Positions 44,717 through 48,137 of a stretch of 48,137 nt of DNA are shown here, in pieces. The notes beneath the pieces are model-generated. The model made no database searches and had not been told where the DNA came from. It worked only from the letters and a program-made list of their open reading frames with translations. This DNA comes from Acidimicrobiales bacterium (GTDB lineage Bacteria > Actinomycetota > Acidimicrobiia > Acidimicrobiales > UBA8592). Both the position numbers and the translations under genes were made by a program. Numbering within the stretch: the stretch's first letter is position 1; each line of letters starts with the position of its first letter. The stretch covers positions 1-48,137 of the forward strand of contig JAKMEQ010000018.1 of the NCBI GenBank assembly GCA_022425805.1, written 5' to 3'.

Positions 44717-45523
44717 ATGAGCCAACAGGCCGTAGAAGCGTTAACGAAAATTCACCTTCAAGTGGAAAAAGTTATTGGGGATATACAGGAAGAGGACTGG
44801 AAACGACCAAGCCTGTGCCAAGGGTGGCGCGTGCAGGAAGTCTTCGCCCATATGTCATCAAATATGAAAGAAGCTGTAAACCCGGCACCACCTCCTGAAG
44901 ATCCTTTACCGCCGATGAAAGCGGAAGAAGCGATGGAAGCCCTTGTCTCTCCCCGCAGGGACTGGTCAGCGGAACAACTACTCGGCGAGTATGCTCAGTA
45001 CTTTGAAGGCTGGATAGGAGGAATGTCTGCACTCCAAGAGGAACCTACTGCCTCTACGATGATCCCACTTGCAGACCTCGGAACCTACCCAATGCACATG
45101 CTCGCTAACGCATTCGCGTTTGATCACTACTGCCATTTATATATCGACATCCTCGCACCTGAAGGGCCACTCGCTATAGACGTTGATTCACCGACTGATG
45201 ACATGATCCGCCCAGGTATCGAATGGATGATCACTGGAATGCCACAGATGCAGGTAGAAGAACTTGCTGCAGCTGTAACGCAACCTTTGGAGCTTGAACT
45301 AACCGGACCGGGAGGAGGGACATGGACACTTCAACCAGCTGCCGAGGACGGGGTGATAACCATTTCACCGCGCGCAAATCTAGGAGCGGTCGCTACGGTA
45401 ACGTCCGCAGCGCATGATTTCGTTTCATGGGGAACCAAACGGTCCAACTGGCGACCATCTTGCGTTATTGACGGTGACGAATCTTATGCATCTTCGATAC
45501 TTGATGTTCTGAATATTATCTAG
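44717..45523 (+). CDS. Mycothiol-dependent maleylpyruvate isomerase-type (DinB-like) protein
   Basis: This 268-residue protein has an N-terminal four-helix DinB-like domain (RPSLCQGWRVQEVFAHMSSNMKEA, AFAFDHYCHLYID) followed by a small C-terminal domain. This arrangement is found in actinobacterial mycothiol-dependent metalloenzymes and related S-transferases. Candidate metal ligands are His in VFAHMSS and the D/H pair in FDHYCH. It uses, or is related to enzymes that use, mycothiol. It lies 43 bases after the acetyltransferase gene. Confidence 0.82.
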   Translation: MSQQAVEALTKIHLQVEKVIGDIQEEDWKRPSLCQGWRVQEVFAHMSSNMKEAVNPAPPPEDPLPPMKAEEAMEALVSPRRDWSAEQLLGEYAQYFEGWIGGMSALQEEPTASTMIPLADLGTYPMHMLANAFAFDHYCHLYIDILAPEGPLAIDVDSPTDDMIRPGIEWMITGMPQMQVEELAAAVTQPLELELTGPGGGTWTLQPAAEDGVITISPRANLGAVATVTSAAHDFVSWGTKRSNWRPSCVIDGDESYASSILDVLNII

Positions 45524-45529
45524 CAGGAA

Positions 45530-46294
45530 CTAAAGCGAGAATGGCGGTGGAGTAAATTGGCCCGAGTTGGCGCTCATTCCTCCATCCACTGGAAGGTGCA
45601 CTCCAGTGATATGACTAGCTTTCGTTGAAACTAAAAAACTGTGGGCTGCTGCAACTTCGCTAGCAAGCCCCCATTTTTGTAACGGTGTTCTCCTACGAAG
45701 ATCTTCATGCCATCCATCATCGTACGCTCCATCGGTCATACCTGTTTTTGTAGGACCGGGACATACCGCATTGATTCGAATACCGCGACTTGCTAGATCC
45801 ATAGATGTGGAACGAACAAGATTGATAACAGCTGCCTTAGAGGTGTTGTACACCCACATTCCTGGGTCACCGCGCATGCCAGATGTGGAAGCAGTGACGG
45901 TTATGGCAGAACCTGGAGGCATCACGTTCGCTGAAGAACGGATTCCAAGCACGATAGATCGGACATTCACATCCATCACGCGATCAAAAAGTTCCATAGA
46001 GCTACCAAAGAGATCATCTCGGGTAGCAATGCCGGCATTGAGAACCGCACCATCTAGCCTCCCAAACACCTTTAACGCCAGTTCAACAGCTTTAGCGTTG
46101 TGATCAGGGGCAGTGACATCTCCAGGTATTATTGCGATCCTTTCATCCTCTTCAGCCCAGCTCATGTCAGCGCTTGGAAGGTCTGACCCGATAGCTCGCC
46201 CGCCTTCTGCAACGATTTCTTCGACAGTGGACCTCCCGATTCCAGACGCCGCACCAGTTACCCACACCACTCGACCTTCATGTAAACCATTCAT
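45530..46294 (-). CDS. Short-chain dehydrogenase/reductase (SDR)
   Basis: This is a 254-residue SDR with TGAASGIG, LNAGIATRDDLFG, catalytic Tyr and Lys in VYNTSKAAV, and PVDGGMSANSG. It lies nine bases after the TIM-barrel isomerase gene on the same strand, so the two are probably co-transcribed and may act on the same sugar-like or cyclitol compound. The substrate is unknown. Confidence 0.9.
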   Translation of the reverse strand: MNGLHEGRVVWVTGAASGIGRSTVEEIVAEGGRAIGSDLPSADMSWAEEDERIAIIPGDVTAPDHNAKAVELALKVFGRLDGAVLNAGIATRDDLFGSSMELFDRVMDVNVRSIVLGIRSSANVMPPGSAITVTASTSGMRGDPGMWVYNTSKAAVINLVRSTSMDLASRGIRINAVCPGPTKTGMTDGAYDDGWHEDLRRRTPLQKWGLASEVAAAHSFLVSTKASHITGVHLPVDGGMSANSGQFTPPPFSL

Positions 46295-46303
46295 ACTTTA
46301 AAC

Positions 46304-47101
46304 CTAACTTGTATATGTCATCGCTGTGCTCGTGGCGGATAAAAGGTGTTTCGCCCGTTCAAGGAAATCCGGAAAATCATCACGCAAAGCTTTAGAACGA
46401 ACTTCAATTGAGAACGGAACAGTTAAGTCAAACAATGACTCGAATTCATTCACGGGCATATCACCTTCCCCAGGAATTGAACGATCATCTACCGCATCAC
46501 GAATTAGTTCCTTAGTTGACCAACCACATGGTTCAGAAGGCGCATCGCACCATTGTGCATAGGGGAAGTAGGAAGAATCAGCACAGCGAATCATGTCATA
46601 GGTAGTTCCAGATCGAAAAACATGAATGAGATCTACGAGAATTCCCACGTTGTCTTGATCAACGATTTGAACCACTTGCAACGCATCTGCAAGCGTTCGC
46701 ACTGTCGTAAAACGCATGAATTCCAAACAGATACGGATATCGAAATCCCGTGCGAAAGTACATAACTCGTTGAGGCGTTCAGCAGTTGCTTCAATTTCAT
46801 CGAATAGTGAAACGGTTAAAACGTTTTTCGCCCCAATAGTTGCCGCTGCTTCAATAAGGCCTTCGCCGCAATCACCTCTGGGTCCCATTCGAACGACTTC
46901 CATGTCCACTACTGTCAGTCCTGTATCTTTGACACGCTTACTAATTTCTTGTGTCGTGTTCGCGGTCCAGGATGAAGGTTCATACCAGACACCTGTTCCT
47001 CTCCATCCAGCTTCTGCCGCAACTTCGACAAACGTGCAGGGGTCGTCGGTTAGCTCCGGAGAAACTCCGGCAGCAATAGAAATCAAACGAGGGGTCTCCA
47101 T
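46304..47101 (-). CDS. Sugar phosphate isomerase/epimerase-like TIM barrel
   Basis: This is a 265-residue protein of the AP-endonuclease-2/xylose-isomerase-like TIM-barrel family. The strands ISIAAGVSPEL, GLTVVDMEVVR, RICLEFMRF and NVGILVDLIHVFRSG, followed by PGEGDMPVNEF, match the divalent-metal site of such isomerases (Glu, Asp, His, Glu). The substrate is not known. It heads a two-gene unit with an SDR, a common pairing for inositol- or sugar-acid-type catabolism. Confidence 0.83.
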   Translation of the reverse strand: METPRLISIAAGVSPELTDDPCTFVEVAAEAGWRGTGVWYEPSSWTANTTQEISKRVKDTGLTVVDMEVVRMGPRGDCGEGLIEAAATIGAKNVLTVSLFDEIEATAERLNELCTFARDFDIRICLEFMRFTTVRTLADALQVVQIVDQDNVGILVDLIHVFRSGTTYDMIRCADSSYFPYAQWCDAPSEPCGWSTKELIRDAVDDRSIPGEGDMPVNEFESLFDLTVPFSIEVRSKALRDDFPDFLERAKHLLSATSTAMTYTS

Positions 47102-47223
47102 CTGTTAATAATAAGCACTAGGAAGGCCTATCATGAAATTTTCGTTTGAGTACTTTGCGTTCCTCGCCATGTATGGGGGAGAATAGAAAAGATTTTATAT
47201 CACATCTTTACAAAGGGGAACCT

Positions 47224-48012
47224 ATGGAACTGGAAGGACAGGTCGCGCTAATCAGTGGCGGGAGCCGCGGAATCGGCAGAGGGATAGCTGAAGCTTTTGT
47301 TGCCGAAGGAGCGAACGTCGTTATTAATGGGCGAAGCGCAGATAAAGGAGCTCAAGCACTCGATGAAATGAATGCAGGGGATCAAGTCCATTTCATCGCC
47401 GGTGATGTAACAGCAAGAGAAACCTGCGATGGTCTGGTAGACCAGACAGTTGAGCATTATGGGAAAATAGATATTGTTGTTCCCAATGCTGGAGGAGGAA
47501 CAGCTGAAGGTGAGGAACCCTCAGCTCTTGTTGACTTGACCGAACCTAATTGGCAGTTTGTCTTGAATTGGAATCTGAATCATCCTATGTGGCTGATGAG
47601 GAGAGCGTTGAAATACATGATTCCTCAGGAGTCTGGTCGGATTATCAACATTTCCTCCATGTATGGGAAACTGGTGATTCCAAATCAAGCACCATATTGC
47701 ACCACGAAGCATGCTCTGAATGGATTAACTAAAGTTGTCGCTGCTGAAGTTGGCGAAATAGGAATAACGGTGAATGCTTTATGCCCTGGAGGCGTCCTCA
47801 CGGACGTTATGAAAGAGTCAGGACCAGCTGCAGCGGAATCGTTGGGAATGGAATTCGAAGAATTCCTTGTCTGGATGCAGCAACCATCAGCCATTAAACG
47901 AATGAACACAGTAGAAGATTGCGCACTTGTTGCTGTATTGCTTGCTTCAGAGGCTGGTGCAGGTATTACCGGTTCGTGTATCAGTATCGACGGCGGACAA
48001 GCGCCCTACTAA
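47224..48012 (+). CDS. Short-chain dehydrogenase/reductase (SDR)
   Basis: This is a 262-residue SDR starting at the ATG after AAAGGGG; an in-frame upstream start at 47146 adds a non-family tail. The cofactor motif is SGGSRGIG, the catalytic Tyr and Lys are in PYCTTKHA, and the C-terminal reads SIDGGQAPY. A further SDR gene begins 27 bases after its stop. The substrate is unknown. Confidence 0.9.
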   Translation: MELEGQVALISGGSRGIGRGIAEAFVAEGANVVINGRSADKGAQALDEMNAGDQVHFIAGDVTARETCDGLVDQTVEHYGKIDIVVPNAGGGTAEGEEPSALVDLTEPNWQFVLNWNLNHPMWLMRRALKYMIPQESGRIINISSMYGKLVIPNQAPYCTTKHALNGLTKVVAAEVGEIGITVNALCPGGVLTDVMKESGPAAAESLGMEFEEFLVWMQQPSAIKRMNTVEDCALVAVLLASEAGAGITGSCISIDGGQAPY

Positions 48013-48039
48013 CTAATAGGACTAATAGGAGATTTTAAA

Positions 48040-48137
48040 ATGGGAAAGCTAGAAGGGAAAGTAGCTGTAATCACAGCAAGTACCCGCAGTATAGGTAGAG
48101 CTATCGCGGAGGCGTATTTAGCCGAAGGTGCAAAAGT
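48040..48137 (+). CDS. Partial SDR gene, cut by the window edge
   Basis: The first 32 codons are visible (MGKLEGKVAVITASTRSIG onward). The cofactor loop reads TASTRSIG instead of the usual TGxxxGIG, with Ala at the first glycine and Ser at the second. AGGAG precedes the ATG. It is in tandem with the SDR gene before it. The rest lies beyond the window. Confidence 0.85.
   Translation, partial: MGKLEGKVAVITASTRSIGRAIAEAYLAEGAK

Noticed and set aside
48012-48029. Tandem 9-base repeat (ACTAATAGG twice) before the last SDR gene
   Set aside because: It only spans the stop-to-ribosome-site interval and is short enough to be chance duplication.

Overview
The window is a densely packed, moderate-GC bacterial chromosome segment. 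It holds about 50 protein genes on both strands, mostly in short runs of two to four genes with overlaps of a few bases. I see no rRNA, tRNA, CRISPR array or transposase. The gene content suggests an actinobacterium with mycothiol chemistry, plausibly a marine Acidimicrobiia-type lineage. The clues are many short-chain dehydrogenases (eight SDRs), luciferase-like monooxygenases (three), nitroreductases and a PPOX-fold protein, a homologue of the mycobacterial mycothiol-dependent reductase Rv2466c, and a mycothiol-dependent maleylpyruvate-isomerase-type DinB protein. The lineage is inference; no marker gene is present.

Layout. 1-1775: ATPase and permease of a nitrate/sulfonate/taurine-type ABC importer. 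1799-2412: a broken TetR-type regulator gene. 2444-4988 (minus): sulfatase plus a kinase-like phosphotransferase. 5155-6681: acyl-CoA synthetase. 6768-9464 (minus): esterase, luciferase-like oxidoreductase and SDR. 9684-12538 (minus): histidine phosphatase, zinc alcohol dehydrogenase, a DsbA-fold reductase whose active-site codon is TGA, and a SnoaL-like protein. 12646-18863: SDRs, MOSC protein, MFS exporter, a second phosphotransferase and a small helical protein. 18921-23765: ThuA-like protein, two nitroreductases, a nucleosidase, a PPOX protein and an acyl-CoA dehydrogenase. 23831-28247: a beta-lactamase-fold lipoprotein, a carboxylesterase, a DDAH-like enzyme and an isochorismatase-like hydrolase. 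28353-31403: duplicated SnoaL genes, a luciferase-like protein and an acyl-CoA dehydrogenase. 31519-34365: phosphodiesterase, SRPBCC protein and isochorismate synthase. 34478-36016: SDR and ThuA-like protein. 36091-40554: a 2-oxoacid/acetoin dehydrogenase operon (E1 alpha, E1 beta, AcoX-like kinase, E2). 40565-45523: luciferase-like protein, PEP-utilising swivel-domain protein, a possible regulator, an acetyltransferase and a DinB-like protein. 45530-48137: three SDRs and a TIM-barrel isomerase.

The most notable observation is at 10184-10801. The Rv2466c-type thioredoxin-fold reductase reads as a full-length protein only if the in-frame TGA at 10769-10771 is decoded as selenocysteine. That codon sits exactly where the first cysteine of the CPWC active site belongs. 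Beginning 13 nt after it is an 8-bp hairpin with an AGGUG apical loop, matching the form of a bacterial SECIS element. A standard ORF call would give a protein lacking its catalytic centre. Other points worth a look are the TetR pseudogene, a near-identical internal duplication in an E2 subunit with two E3-binding domains, a perfect inverted repeat between divergent genes at 43388-43411, and a pair of SnoaL genes sharing a 47-base identical run.
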